Made by a program: the position numbers and the translations under genes. Below are positions 44,222 through 54,527 of a stretch of 64,000 nt of DNA, piece by piece. The notes beneath the pieces were generated by a model. That model saw nothing but the letters and a program-made list of their open reading frames with translations, was not told the origin of the DNA and did not search any database. Position 1 is the first letter of the stretch; every line of letters starts with the position of its first letter. The stretch comes from Pseudomonas maumuensis (GTDB lineage: Bacteria; Pseudomonadota; Gammaproteobacteria; Pseudomonadales; Pseudomonadaceae): contig NZ_CP077077.1 of NCBI RefSeq assembly GCF_019139675.1, positions 992,001 to 1,056,000 of the forward strand, read 5' to 3'.

Positions 44222-45712
44222 TCACACGACCATGAACAGCACGGCGACGAAGATGCTCGCGGCCGAGAAGGTCATGGTCCGCGAGGACCAGGTGTTGAAC
44301 CATTGTTGAAAACTTGCGAGGTCGCGCTTCAGGGCAGTGGGCTGGCGGGTCCAGGACTGCTTGTCGAGGCGGAAGAACACGTAGATCTTCATCACCGCGC
44401 CGACGATCTGGTTGTAATAGAGAATCAGCGGGTAGGCGGGGCCTACGTTGTGGCCCGAGCACAGCAGCATGATGGTGAGGATCAGGCGGGTGATGCCGAT
44501 CCACAGCAGGTACACCAGCAGGAACTGCAGGCCGAACTTGAAGCTGGCGATCACCGCCACGGTCAGGCCCAGCAGGCTGGTCCACATCGACACGCGCTGG
44601 TCGAGCAGGACGATGCTGGTGAACAGCCCCAGGCGCTTGAGGCCCAGGCCCAGGGCGCGGGAGTTCTGCCGCAGGTTGTTGCCGTACCAGCGGTACATCA
44701 GTTTGCGGCTGGCCTTGATGAAGCTTTTCTCCGGCGGGTGCTCGACCGTGTTGATCGCCGCGTCAGGCACGTAGAAGGTGTCGTAGCCCAGGCGCATCAG
44801 GCTGAACCAGCTGGACTTGTCGTCGCCGGTAAGGAACTTGAAGCGGCCCAGGCGCCAGTGCATCAGCGAGTCGCTTTCGACGTCGGCGATGAACTCGGGG
44901 TTGGTCACTACGCTTGCGCGGAACATCGACATGCGCCCGGTCATGGTCAGCACGCGCTTGCTCAGGGCCATCGAGCACATGTTGATATGGCGCTGGGCGA
45001 AGCGCAGTTTGTGCCACTCGCTCATGATGTAGCCGCCGCGCACTTCGCAGAACTCGTTGGTGGTCAGGCCGCCGACGTTGGGGTAGAGCTTGAACCACGG
45101 CACGGTCTTGCGCACCACACCTTCGGCCAGCACGGTGTCGCCGTCGATCACCGCGACCACGGCGTTCTCGTCCGGGAGCATCCGCGAGATGGCGCGGAAA
45201 CCATAGGCCAGGCCGTCGCGCTTGCCGGTGCCGGCGATGCGCACGATGTCCAGGGTGACGTGCCCGGGCGGGTTGTACTTGGCCCACAGGCTCTTGACCA
45301 GCAACTCGTCGGACTTCTCCACCAGCGAGCAGACCACCGTGGTGGGGAAGCCACAGTCGATCGCCTCGCGGATCACCGAGCTGTAGACCTGGGCGGTGGT
45401 CAGCGCATCGATGCGGAAGCTGGTGACCATCAGGTACACATGCGACGGGTCGGCGGCCTTGCCGAGCTTCTGCACCTTGCGGCGCAGGTACGGGTAGACC
45501 AGGTACAGGAAGATCATGCCGCGGATGAAATGGGTGGCGCCCATGGAGTAGCGCCAGATGCCGACAGCGCCGACCAGGAAGATGAAGTGCTTCGACTGCG
45601 AATCGAAGATATCGCTGGGCAGGGCCAGGGCGATCAGCATGAGCAGGCTCATGTAGAGCAGCCAGCCGGCGCACTGCAACAGCACTGTCTGGAACCTTTG
45701 CATGTTCGGCAT
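44222..45712 (-). CDS. alg8: Alginate polymerase glycosyltransferase Alg8
   Basis: This processive GT2 glycosyltransferase in the inner membrane polymerises mannuronate from GDP-mannuronic acid. The 496 residues show N-terminal membrane helices (about 10-65), the cytoplasmic GT domain with [12 protein letters not shown] (DxD-like), [14 protein letters not shown] and [19 protein letters not shown] (R-W region of the Q/RxxRW motif), and C-terminal helices. It lies 62 bp after algD. Confidence 0.96.
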   Translation of the reverse strand: MPNMQRFQTVLLQCAGWLLYMSLLMLIALALPSDIFDSQSKHFIFLVGAVGIWRYSMGATHFIRGMIFLYLVYPYLRRKVQKLGKAADPSHVYLMVTSFRIDALTTAQVYSSVIREAIDCGFPTTVVCSLVEKSDELLVKSLWAKYNPPGHVTLDIVRIAGTGKRDGLAYGFRAISRMLPDENAVVAVIDGDTVLAEGVVRKTVPWFKLYPNVGGLTTNEFCEVRGGYIMSEWHKLRFAQRHINMCSMALSKRVLTMTGRMSMFRASVVTNPEFIADVESDSLMHWRLGRFKFLTGDDKSSWFSLMRLGYDTFYVPDAAINTVEHPPEKSFIKASRKLMYRWYGNNLRQNSRALGLGLKRLGLFTSIVLLDQRVSMWTSLLGLTVAVIASFKFGLQFLLVYLLWIGITRLILTIMLLCSGHNVGPAYPLILYYNQIVGAVMKIYVFFRLDKQSWTRQPTALKRDLASFQQWFNTWSSRTMTFSAASIFVAVLFMVV

Positions 45713-45774
45713 CCGTCGAGAATTCGGGGTGGGAAGGGCGGCGCGCTGGGGAGGGACGCGCCGCCCGACCGGGT

Positions 45775-47091
45775 TTACCAGCAGATGCCTTCGGTGCGGC
45801 TGGTGGTGCAGGTCGGCTTGCTCATGAAACCGACCAGGTCGATCACTTGCTTGCCGGCCGGCGCCTGTTGGGCCAGGGCACGGAATTTCTCGTCACGGTT
45901 GCCCAGCACGATGATGTCGGCGTCGTTCACCACCTGCTCGAAGTTGGCATTGAGCAAGGAGGACACATGCGGAATCTTCGATTCGATGTATTCCTTGTTG
46001 GCACCGTGTACCCGGGCGTACTCGACGTTCTGGTCGTAGATGTCCAGCTGGTAGCCCTTGCCGATCAGGCGCTCGGCCAGCTCCACCAGCGGGCTTTCGC
46101 GCAGGTCGTCGGTGCCGGCCTTGAACGAAAGACCCAGCAGGGCGACCTTGCGCTTGTCGTGGCTTTCGATGATGTCGAAGGCGTTCTGCACCTGGGATTC
46201 GTTGCTGCGCATCAGCGAGTCGAGCAGCGGCGCCTTCACGTCCAGGCTCGAGGCGCGATAGGTGAGGGCGCGCACGTCCTTGGGCAGGCACGAGCCACCG
46301 AAGGCGAAGCCGGGGCGCATGTAGTACTGCGACAGGTTGAGCACCTTGTCCTGGCAGACCACGTCCATCACGTCGCGGCCATCGACGCCGACCGCCTTGG
46401 CGATGTTGCCGATCTCGTTGGCGAAGGTGACCTTGGTCGCGTGCCAGACGTTGCAGGTGTACTTGATCATCTCGGCCACTTCGATCGGCTTGCGGATCAC
46501 CGGGGCATCGAGTTCTTCGTACAGGGCTTGCAGGACGTCGCCGCTGGCGCTGTCCAGTTCGCCGATGACGGTCATCGGTGGGTGGTCGTAGTCCTTGATC
46601 GCGGTGCTTTCACGCAGGAACTCGGGGTTGACCGCCACGCCGAAGTCGACACCGGCCTTCTTGCCCGAGCAGTCTTCGAGGATCGGGATCACCACGTTCT
46701 TGACGGTGCCCGGCAGCACGGTGCTGCGCACCACGATGGTGTGACGGCGGGAGGTGTCGCGTAGCACGTAGCCGATCTCGCGGCACACCGACTCGATGTA
46801 CTCCAGGCCCAGGTCGCCGTTCTTCTTGCTCGGCGTGCCGACGCAGATCATCGACACATCGCTGGCGCGGATGGCTTCGGCGAAGTCGGTGGTGCCGCGC
46901 AGACGGCCATTGGCGATGCCTTGCTGCAGCAACTCTTCCAGGCCCGGTTCGACGATGGGCGACTTGCCCTTGTTGATCAGGTCGATCTTGGTGCCGGACA
47001 CGTCCACCCCAATCACGTCATGGCCTCGTGCCGACAGGCAACCTGCACAGACTGCACCCACATAACCCAAACCAAAGATGCTGATACGCAT
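45775..47091 (-). CDS. algD: GDP-mannose 6-dehydrogenase AlgD
   Basis: AlgD makes GDP-mannuronic acid with two NAD+, the committed step of alginate synthesis. The 438-residue enzyme has the N-terminal Rossmann motif [20 protein letters not shown], a linker helix, and the catalytic Cys in [16 protein letters not shown] 47091, with GAGG 8 bases upstream, matches the usual MRISIF start; a GTG three codons earlier (47100) is unlikely. It is the first gene of the operon, with a long untranslated leader expected upstream. Confidence 0.97.
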   Translation of the reverse strand: MRISIFGLGYVGAVCAGCLSARGHDVIGVDVSGTKIDLINKGKSPIVEPGLEELLQQGIANGRLRGTTDFAEAIRASDVSMICVGTPSKKNGDLGLEYIESVCREIGYVLRDTSRRHTIVVRSTVLPGTVKNVVIPILEDCSGKKAGVDFGVAVNPEFLRESTAIKDYDHPPMTVIGELDSASGDVLQALYEELDAPVIRKPIEVAEMIKYTCNVWHATKVTFANEIGNIAKAVGVDGRDVMDVVCQDKVLNLSQYYMRPGFAFGGSCLPKDVRALTYRASSLDVKAPLLDSLMRSNESQVQNAFDIIESHDKRKVALLGLSFKAGTDDLRESPLVELAERLIGKGYQLDIYDQNVEYARVHGANKEYIESKIPHVSSLLNANFEQVVNDADIIVLGNRDEKFRALAQQAPAGKQVIDLVGFMSKPTCTTSRTEGICW

Positions 47092-47529
47092 CGCATTCAC
47101 CTCGTGTGTTTATCACGCCAGCCCTTCAGCGAAGAGCCGGCCGGGTTGATTGACCAGCAGTTTTCGGGCGCACGGTTCCATGGCGAATTGACACTTCACC
47201 GAACGCAGGCATGAACAAATCCGGAGCGCAAAAAGTTATGCACTCAAAGTTGGCAGTCAAAGGCCAGTATTTAAAAGGCGTGCCCTGAAATGCAGCCGTC
47301 TTTATTGCAAATCGCTGTTCGCGAATTGCTGTGCTTGTTTTTTCAAGTGGATAAATCCTTTGAAATCAACCACTAGGACGAATTTTAGGGGCGCTTGTCT
47401 CCTGCATGGATTATGGCTTCAGGCACTTCCTGTACCGCCGTTGAAGTTCTCGGGCCGGTTAGGGATGGCGGCCCTTTGTCATCTGTAAGTCATTTCTCAC
47501 GCTGGGCGCTTGAAACTCGTTACGGGTGC

Positions 47530-47557
47530 TATGAGCGATTGGGCGTAGCAGAAGTTC
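47530..47557 (-). promoter_or_regulatory. Candidate AlgU (sigma-22) promoter of algD
   Basis: On the minus strand, GAACTT (47557-47552) and TCATA (47534-47530) are 17 bp apart, close to the AlgU consensus GAACTT-N16/17-TCTGA. The predicted leader before algD would be about 430 nt, similar in scale to other pseudomonads. A second GAACTT at 47449-47444 has a poorer -10. Confidence 0.5.
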
Positions 47558-47724
47558 CTGGCACGTTTGCGCCATGGTTAAAGATTTCTAAATATTTTTT
47601 CAGGGGGAAATACTTTCAATCTGATAGCACGGCGCAGTTTCGTCCCCGTATATAAAGGGCGAAATCAAAGGGGGATGGTTTTATGCCAGCATGCAAAATT
47701 ATTTTTCAAAATTCGTCAAAAAAC

Positions 47725-47733
47725 TACGAACGG
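47725..47733 (-). promoter_or_regulatory. AlgR-like binding site
   Basis: The minus strand reads CCGTTCGTA, 8 of 9 to the AlgR core CCGTTCGTC, about 170 bp upstream of the candidate AlgU -35. Far-upstream AlgR sites are normal for algD. A partial opposite copy (ATTCGTC) is at 47711-47717. Confidence 0.4.
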
Positions 47734-47881
47734 TCTTATGGCGTTTTGCGATAAGGATGTGCCTGATGATTTATTGGCGCTGGAAATTTGGCTGATGGCG
47801 TTTTGCAGTGTGCCCCATTGCGGGGCTGATGGGCTCATCGCGGGCTTGCCCCGCGATGAACTGCAAAGCGGCGCTGAAAAA

Positions 47882-48661
47882 TCAGCCCTCAGCGTGATCG
47901 CGCAGGAATACCAGGTGGTCGGGTTTGGACTGCTCGGCGCTGTAGTAGTAGCCCTGTGCATCGAAGCGCTTGAGCTGCTCCGGGTCGTTGACCCGCTCCT
48001 GGATCACGAAGCGGCTCATCATCCCGCGGGCCTTCTTGGCGTAGAAACTGATGATCTTGTACTGGCCGTTCTTCAGATCCTTGAAGTCGACATCGATCAC
48101 CCGCGCCTTCAGGGCGTTCTTCTTCACCGCGCTGAAGTATTCGTTGCTGGCCAGGTTGAGCAGCACGTCGTCGCCCTGGTCGGCCAGGGCCTGGTTCAGC
48201 CACTCGCTGATGCGCGTTCCCCAGAAGGCATAGAGGTCCTTGCCGCGGGCGTTGGCCAGCTTCGTGCCCATTTCCAGGCGGTAGGGCTGCATCAGGTCCA
48301 GTGGGCGCAGCAGGCCGTACAGGCCCGAGAGCATGCGCAGGTGATCCTGGGCATAGCTGAAATCGTCCTCGCCCAGGCTTTCGGCGTCGAGCCCGGTGTA
48401 GACGTCGCCCTTGAACGCCAGCAGCGCCTGCTTGGCGTTGGCCTGGGTGAAATCCGGGGTCCAGCTGCCGAAACGCGCGGCGTTGAGGCCGGCGAGCTTG
48501 TCGGAGAGGTGCATCAGCTCGGCGATTTGCGCCGGCGACAGCTCGCGCAGTTGCACGATCAGTTCCTGGGAGTCGTCCAGGTACTGAGGCAGGGTATGGC
48601 GTTGGATCACCGGCGGGGTGTCGTAGTCGAGGGTCTTGGCGGGGGAAATCACCGTCAGCAT
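47882..48661 (-). CDS. yaaA: Peroxide stress protein YaaA (DUF328)
   Basis: This 259-residue UPF0246/YaaA-family protein lowers free iron and limits DNA damage under peroxide stress in E. coli. The N-terminal [50 protein letters not shown] and [13 protein letters not shown] are family hallmarks. ATG 48661 has AGGAG upstream; the open frame to 48757 is an overrun. It is a single gene whose transcript points at the algD promoter region. Confidence 0.93.
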   Translation of the reverse strand: MLTVISPAKTLDYDTPPVIQRHTLPQYLDDSQELIVQLRELSPAQIAELMHLSDKLAGLNAARFGSWTPDFTQANAKQALLAFKGDVYTGLDAESLGEDDFSYAQDHLRMLSGLYGLLRPLDLMQPYRLEMGTKLANARGKDLYAFWGTRISEWLNQALADQGDDVLLNLASNEYFSAVKKNALKARVIDVDFKDLKNGQYKIISFYAKKARGMMSRFVIQERVNDPEQLKRFDAQGYYYSAEQSKPDHLVFLRDHAEG

Positions 48662-48810
48662 CGGGTCGGCTCCTGGAATCGTCGGGCGAATTCTACGGGG
48701 CTGCCGGCGCAACGCCAAACTATGGCGACGATAGTCAGCGAACATCGCCACAGGCAATGCTCGGCTGTCGCGTTATAGTGCGCGCCATGCCTTCAAGGAG
48801 AATGCACATC

Positions 48811-49929
48811 GTGCGTATCGCGTTTGCCCTGTTCGCCGGGCTGTTGAGCCTGGGTACACAGGCGGCCCCGGCCGACTTCGTCAGTTTCGACCGTGAGCGC
48901 TGGCCGGAGCAGTTGAACAGCCCGGCGCTGTTCGACGTGGCGTCGCGGGCGGAGATACTGTCGTTTGCCCGCGTGCTGCACGAAAGCGAGATGCTCGACG
49001 AGCAGGCGCTGAAGGCCCGGCTGGGCCTGCGCCAGATCAACCTGAATGTCGTGCGGGCAGTGCGCGCACGTCTGTGGCAGCGGCTGTGGACCAGCTATCA
49101 ACAGGCGCAGCGCAGTTGCGAGCAGGACGCCTCATTCTGCTACCCGGTGGAATCCATGGCCGATTTACGTACACAGGCCGCCGTGTTCGCCGAAGATGTC
49201 GGCTCGTTCTACACCGAGTGGGTCGAACCCAGCCACCAGTTCCATACCCGTTACCTGGATGAGCAACTGCGCAAGGCTGCGCTGTTCCCGCAGACCACCA
49301 GTGAGGTGGCCAAGCTCTCCGATCGTGAACGCAATGGCGAGGAACTCAATGACCGGATGTTCCTGCTGACCTTCGTCAGTGGCCCGGCCCCCCAGGGCGG
49401 TAGCACCGATGCGTTGGCTGACTACCTGCGTCGGCAGAAGCTCGACGGGATTTTCTTCGTGCTCGGCAATCGCCTGCAGCAACGCCGCGATGCCGGCCCG
49501 CTGGGCGAGCTGTATGCCGGCCAGTGTGTGGGTATCCAGGGCTGGGAATACCGCTCCCATGCCCAGTGGCAGGATTGGCAGGATTCACTGCGGCGCAGCC
49601 AGGCACGGGTGCAGGCCGACCTGGCCGAGCAGTATGTGCCGCTGTTCCGTCCGCCCTATGGCCAGCGCCGCGCCGATGGCGAAGCGTTCCTGGACAGCCA
49701 GCAACTGCGGGTTTCACTGTGGGACATCGACGCCCAGGATGACGGGCCGCTGACCGCCGAGGCCTCGGCGCAGCGGGTGCTGACGCTGATGCTGTTGTGG
49801 CGCAAAGGGGTTATCCAGTTCCGTGACGGCTTGCCCAAGGCCCAGCCGGCGCTGGAGTGGTTGTTGCAGCACACGGCCCAGAGCGGGATCGGTTGGGAAG
49901 GCTGTCGGGAGTACGCACGGCGGGGGTAG
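48811..49929 (+). CDS. Polysaccharide deacetylase-fold protein lacking catalytic ligands
   Basis: This exported protein has a NodB-like domain. I chose GTG 48811 (372 residues), with AAGGAG 10 bases upstream, giving signal peptide MRIAFALFAGLLSLGTQAA; ATGs at 48787 and 48802 are alternatives. The domain (about 185-372) keeps LTFVSGPAPQGGSTDALADYL, FRPPYGQRR and SLWDIDAQDD. The usual TFDDGP metal Asp pair is replaced by V-S, and the usual HxxxH is not seen (GWEYRSHAQW). It may therefore bind polysaccharide rather than deacetylate it. The N-terminal half is helical and of unknown role. It is unlinked in orientation to the alginate operon. Confidence 0.8.
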   Translation: MRIAFALFAGLLSLGTQAAPADFVSFDRERWPEQLNSPALFDVASRAEILSFARVLHESEMLDEQALKARLGLRQINLNVVRAVRARLWQRLWTSYQQAQRSCEQDASFCYPVESMADLRTQAAVFAEDVGSFYTEWVEPSHQFHTRYLDEQLRKAALFPQTTSEVAKLSDRERNGEELNDRMFLLTFVSGPAPQGGSTDALADYLRRQKLDGIFFVLGNRLQQRRDAGPLGELYAGQCVGIQGWEYRSHAQWQDWQDSLRRSQARVQADLAEQYVPLFRPPYGQRRADGEAFLDSQQLRVSLWDIDAQDDGPLTAEASAQRVLTLMLLWRKGVIQFRDGLPKAQPALEWLLQHTAQSGIGWEGCREYARRG

Positions 49930-49944
49930 GCAGCGGCCGGCGGC

Positions 49945-50835
49945 TCAAGGCACGCGGGCCGTACACTGCGCCTCACGTTGCATCGACTCCAGGTTGCGCT
50001 CGATGGTCTCGCAGATCGTGTCCATCGGGATCTGATGCTCGCTGATGCGAAACGGGCTCTGCAGGTCCGTGCCGATCCGTTCGATCGCCAGCAGCATGAA
50101 GCCGACCACCGTCGAAGCCAGCGGCGTGAACCAGCCCAGCGACTCCACCAGGCCCACCGGCACGATCAGGCAGAACAGCGTAATGAACAGCCGTGGGAAG
50201 TACACATAAGGGTAGGGCAGGGGCGTATTGGCGATCCGCTCCATCCCGCCCTGGGCGTTGGACAGGTCCACCAGCGTCGACTCCAGGCGCGCCAGGCGGA
50301 TGCTGTCCAGCCGCCCGGCCTGGTATTCCTGGGCCAGCAGTGCCGCCGAACCGCTGAGGATATCGTTGGCGAAGTTGTTGGAGCGATTGCGCCGTTCGAA
50401 CTCGCCGGGCGGTATGAAGGCCATCAGCTCGTCCGGGCATTTCTCGTTCTTGAGGTGGGCGGCCAGGCAGTTCACATAGGCGATATGCCGACGCAGCAAG
50501 GTCGCCTTCACCGGGTTCGGCCCGTCAGCCGGGTCGTCGACCAGCGTCAGTACCTGCCGGGCGAAACTGCGCGAGCTGTTCACCAGCGCGCCCCACAGCG
50601 TGCGCGCCTCCCACCAGCGGTTGTAGGCACTGCTGTTGCGAAAGCTCACCAGCACCACCAGCGCCGAGCCCAGCAGGGTGAGCGGGATCAGCGGCAGGCT
50701 GAACTTGCTGTTGAAGAACAGCATGAAGTCGATGGTGACCAGCACGTCCCAGATCAGCAGCCAGAACAGCGACCAGCCGATGTAGCCGAAGGTCTTGACC
50801 ACCAGGCGGTACTTGCGGGCGAGGAGGGCTTTCAC
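49945..50835 (-). CDS. Bestrophin-family anion channel-like membrane protein
   Basis: This 296-residue protein of the bacterial bestrophin (YneE/UPF0187) family forms pentameric channels for anions or cations. Membrane helices lie near residues 13-35, 42-60 and 210-250. SFRNSSAYNRWWEARTLWGALVNSSR is the family signature. GTG 50835 with GAGG upstream is chosen; a TTG at 50889 overlapping the neighbour's stop is an alternative. The function in Pseudomonas is unknown. It converges on the deacetylase-fold gene. Confidence 0.83.
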   Translation of the reverse strand: MKALLARKYRLVVKTFGYIGWSLFWLLIWDVLVTIDFMLFFNSKFSLPLIPLTLLGSALVVLVSFRNSSAYNRWWEARTLWGALVNSSRSFARQVLTLVDDPADGPNPVKATLLRRHIAYVNCLAAHLKNEKCPDELMAFIPPGEFERRNRSNNFANDILSGSAALLAQEYQAGRLDSIRLARLESTLVDLSNAQGGMERIANTPLPYPYVYFPRLFITLFCLIVPVGLVESLGWFTPLASTVVGFMLLAIERIGTDLQSPFRISEHQIPMDTICETIERNLESMQREAQCTARVP

Positions 50836-50885
50836 GTTGCGGGAACCTCGAAGCGGGGGATGCAGGTTCCGACGCCTACTCTCAT

Positions 50886-51590
50886 TCAAAGTTCGGCAGA
50901 GGATCCACGGTCGCGGAAGCAGGGCGTTGATTTCTTGAGGTCATGACTCGCCAACTCAATGTATCTGATGATTCGCTGGTTGAAATGAGCGTGGTCACTT
51001 AGCAGTGCCTTGACGAGCAGGACGATAAGGATAAGCAACACGATGACTAGGATAGAAATCTTGCCAGCGCCAGACTCCCAGGATTCGCTTGCCTTGAGTA
51101 CTTCGATCGAGAGCGGAGCGAGAAAGGTTACAAGTGCGATCAGTACCAGGCTTTGGGACAGGTTCAGGGACTTGGGCGGTGGCGTGCAGATTTTTGCGAA
51201 CTCTGCCAGCCGAGCGGCTTGAGTGGCGGTCATGCCACTGTCCTGGAGGCGTTGCAGAAAGAGCGCATAGCGAAGAGTGAAGCTGCTTTTCAATGAGGAT
51301 TGCGATGCGATGGCATGCAGGCGGTACAAGTCCTGATAGTAAGACAGACTGAAGATTTCCCGCGAGAGCCAAAGGGCAGTCATGCACAGTGCAACGCAAA
51401 CTGCCAAGCCCAGTAGGAGGACGGGGCGGCCATGAAAGTCCGGCGCCTGTGTAAGCAGGATTGTCAGCAGGATGACACAAAGCCAAATGGGTAGCTTCTC
51501 GAGTCGGAACGGCTGGGTGAAAAGTGCCTGGAAGTAGCGGGGCCTACTGGCTCGATACGCTTTGAGTACTTCATTCCATTCTTCGAACAC
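50886..51590 (-). CDS. Unrecognised four-helix membrane protein
   Basis: I do not recognise a family. The 234-residue product has two pairs of membrane helices (about 34-50 with 57-74, and about 147-166 with 176-196) separated by a roughly 70-residue soluble stretch rich in Ser, Leu and Gln (ASQSSLKSSFTLRYALFLQRLQDSGM), plus a charged C-terminal tail. The N-terminal 30 residues are soluble and aromatic. GC is clearly lower than in neighbours. It lies just downstream of tRNA-Leu and its terminator and may be co-transcribed with the bestrophin-like gene (51-bp gap, or TTGA overlap if that gene starts at 50889). The coding assignment rests on length, amphipathic pattern and composition. Confidence 0.7.
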   Translation of the reverse strand: MFEEWNEVLKAYRASRPRYFQALFTQPFRLEKLPIWLCVILLTILLTQAPDFHGRPVLLLGLAVCVALCMTALWLSREIFSLSYYQDLYRLHAIASQSSLKSSFTLRYALFLQRLQDSGMTATQAARLAEFAKICTPPPKSLNLSQSLVLIALVTFLAPLSIEVLKASESWESGAGKISILVIVLLILIVLLVKALLSDHAHFNQRIIRYIELASHDLKKSTPCFRDRGSSAEL

Positions 51591-51680
51591 TGTGGGCTCC
51601 TGTCTGTTGATCCATCCTTTGCGTGCTGCCCACCCTCAAGGCGCCAGGCTGGGTGACCACTAAAATCCGCCCATAAAAAA

Positions 51681-51703
51681 ACCGACCATAAGGTCGGTTT
51701 TTT
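51681..51703. terminator. Bidirectional intrinsic terminator beside tRNA-Leu
   Basis: The stem ACCGACC-ATAA-GGTCGGT (51681-51698) has a T-run on the plus side (to 51703) and an A-run on the other (51675-51680). It ends the minus-strand tRNA transcript. Confidence 0.87.
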
Positions 51704-51711
51704 CTGGATCT

Positions 51712-51796
51712 TGGTGCCCCGAGGGAGACTCGAACTCCCACTCCTTTCGAAAACGGATTTTGAATCCGCCGCGTCTACCAATTCCGCCATCAGGGC
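51712..51796 (-). tRNA. tRNA-Leu (CAA anticodon)
   Basis: The 85-nt tRNA includes an encoded CCA end. The acceptor pairs GCCCTGA with TCGGGGC. The anticodon stem-loop GCGGA-TTCAAAA-TCCGT gives anticodon CAA (reads UUG). A long variable arm and GTTCGAGTC T-loop are visible, as expected for class II tRNA-Leu. Confidence 0.95.
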
Positions 51797-51905
51797 TTGT
51801 GGCGCCGCAGTATAGAGAGGTCGCCCAAGGCGGTCAATCGGCTTTCATGGTCAATTTTCACGCATTGGGCTAAACTTCCCGGCCCTGTCGAACCCGAACA
51901 TCATC

Positions 51906-54085
<2,180 letters not shown>

Positions 54086-54127
54086 CTGTTCGTAACCATT
54101 ATTAGAAAATTCCATTAGGAGAGCCCA

Positions 54128-54463
54128 ATGAGCTTCTTTATCCCCGCCGCCTACGCGGACGCAGCAGCCCCCGCCGCCGGCCCAGCCGGTACCGGCTTCG
54201 AGTGGATCTTCCTGGTCGGCTTCCTGGTCATCTTCTACCTGATGATCTGGCGCCCGCAGGCCAAGCGTGCCAAAGAGCAGAAGAACCTGCTGAGCAACTT
54301 GCAAAAAGGTGACGAAGTTGTCACCAACGGCGGCATCGCCGGCAAGATCGTCAAGGTTGCCGATGACTTCGTGGTCCTGGAAGTGTCCGACAATGTCGAG
54401 CTGAAGTTCCAGAAGGGCGCCATTGCCGCGACCCTGCCAAAAGGTACGCTCAAGGCTATCTGA
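54128..54463 (+). CDS. yajC: Sec translocon accessory protein YajC
   Basis: This 111-residue single-helix membrane protein belongs to the SecDF-YajC complex. The membrane helix is at about 24-43, followed by RPQAKRAKEQKNLLSNLQKGDEVVTNGGIAGKIVKV, the family signature. AGGAG precedes the start. It is followed by a GC hairpin and secD. Confidence 0.95.
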   Translation: MSFFIPAAYADAAAPAAGPAGTGFEWIFLVGFLVIFYLMIWRPQAKRAKEQKNLLSNLQKGDEVVTNGGIAGKIVKVADDFVVLEVSDNVELKFQKGAIAATLPKGTLKAI

Positions 54464-54486
54464 GTTACCGGTTTCATTTTTCCAGT

Positions 54487-54507
54487 CGGGGCGCGCAAAG
54501 CGCCCCG
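54487..54507 (+). other. GC-rich hairpin in yajC-secD gap
   Basis: The stem CGGGGCGC-GCAAA-GCGCCCCG lies 24 bp after yajC, with no T-tract. It could slow transcription or stabilise the yajC 3' end and so set yajC:secD ratios; this is inference. Confidence 0.45.
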
Positions 54508-54527
54508 CGTCTTGAACGGGCGGCGTG

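Larger units (their letters stand above)
47092..47881. promoter_or_regulatory. Long algD upstream regulatory region (790 bp, no gene)
   Basis: This AT-richer stretch between algD and yaaA has no convincing gene. It contains a candidate AlgU promoter (47530-47557), an AlgR-like site (47725-47733), an IHF-like match (AATCAACCACTAG, near 47364-47376, one mismatch) and a hairpin CATCGCGGG-CTTG-CCCCGCGATG near 47837-47860 that may end the yaaA transcript. By analogy with P. aeruginosa, alginate expression is expected to be set here by AlgU, AlgR and DNA bending. Confidence 0.6.

Noticed and set aside
47444..47470. Second GAACTT upstream of algD as the main promoter
   Set aside because: The 16-18 bp downstream give no good -10 (nearest is CCTGA at the wrong spacing); the copy at 47552-47557 fits better.
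47395..47655. An 86-codon plus-strand frame in the algD upstream region
   Set aside because: No ribosome site, no family and unlike codon use; the region is better explained as regulatory DNA. It would also overlap the candidate AlgU promoter.
51712..51796. tRNA-Leu as an attachment site of an integrated element
   Set aside because: No second copy of the tRNA 3' end and no integrase were seen in the window; only one lower-GC gene follows.
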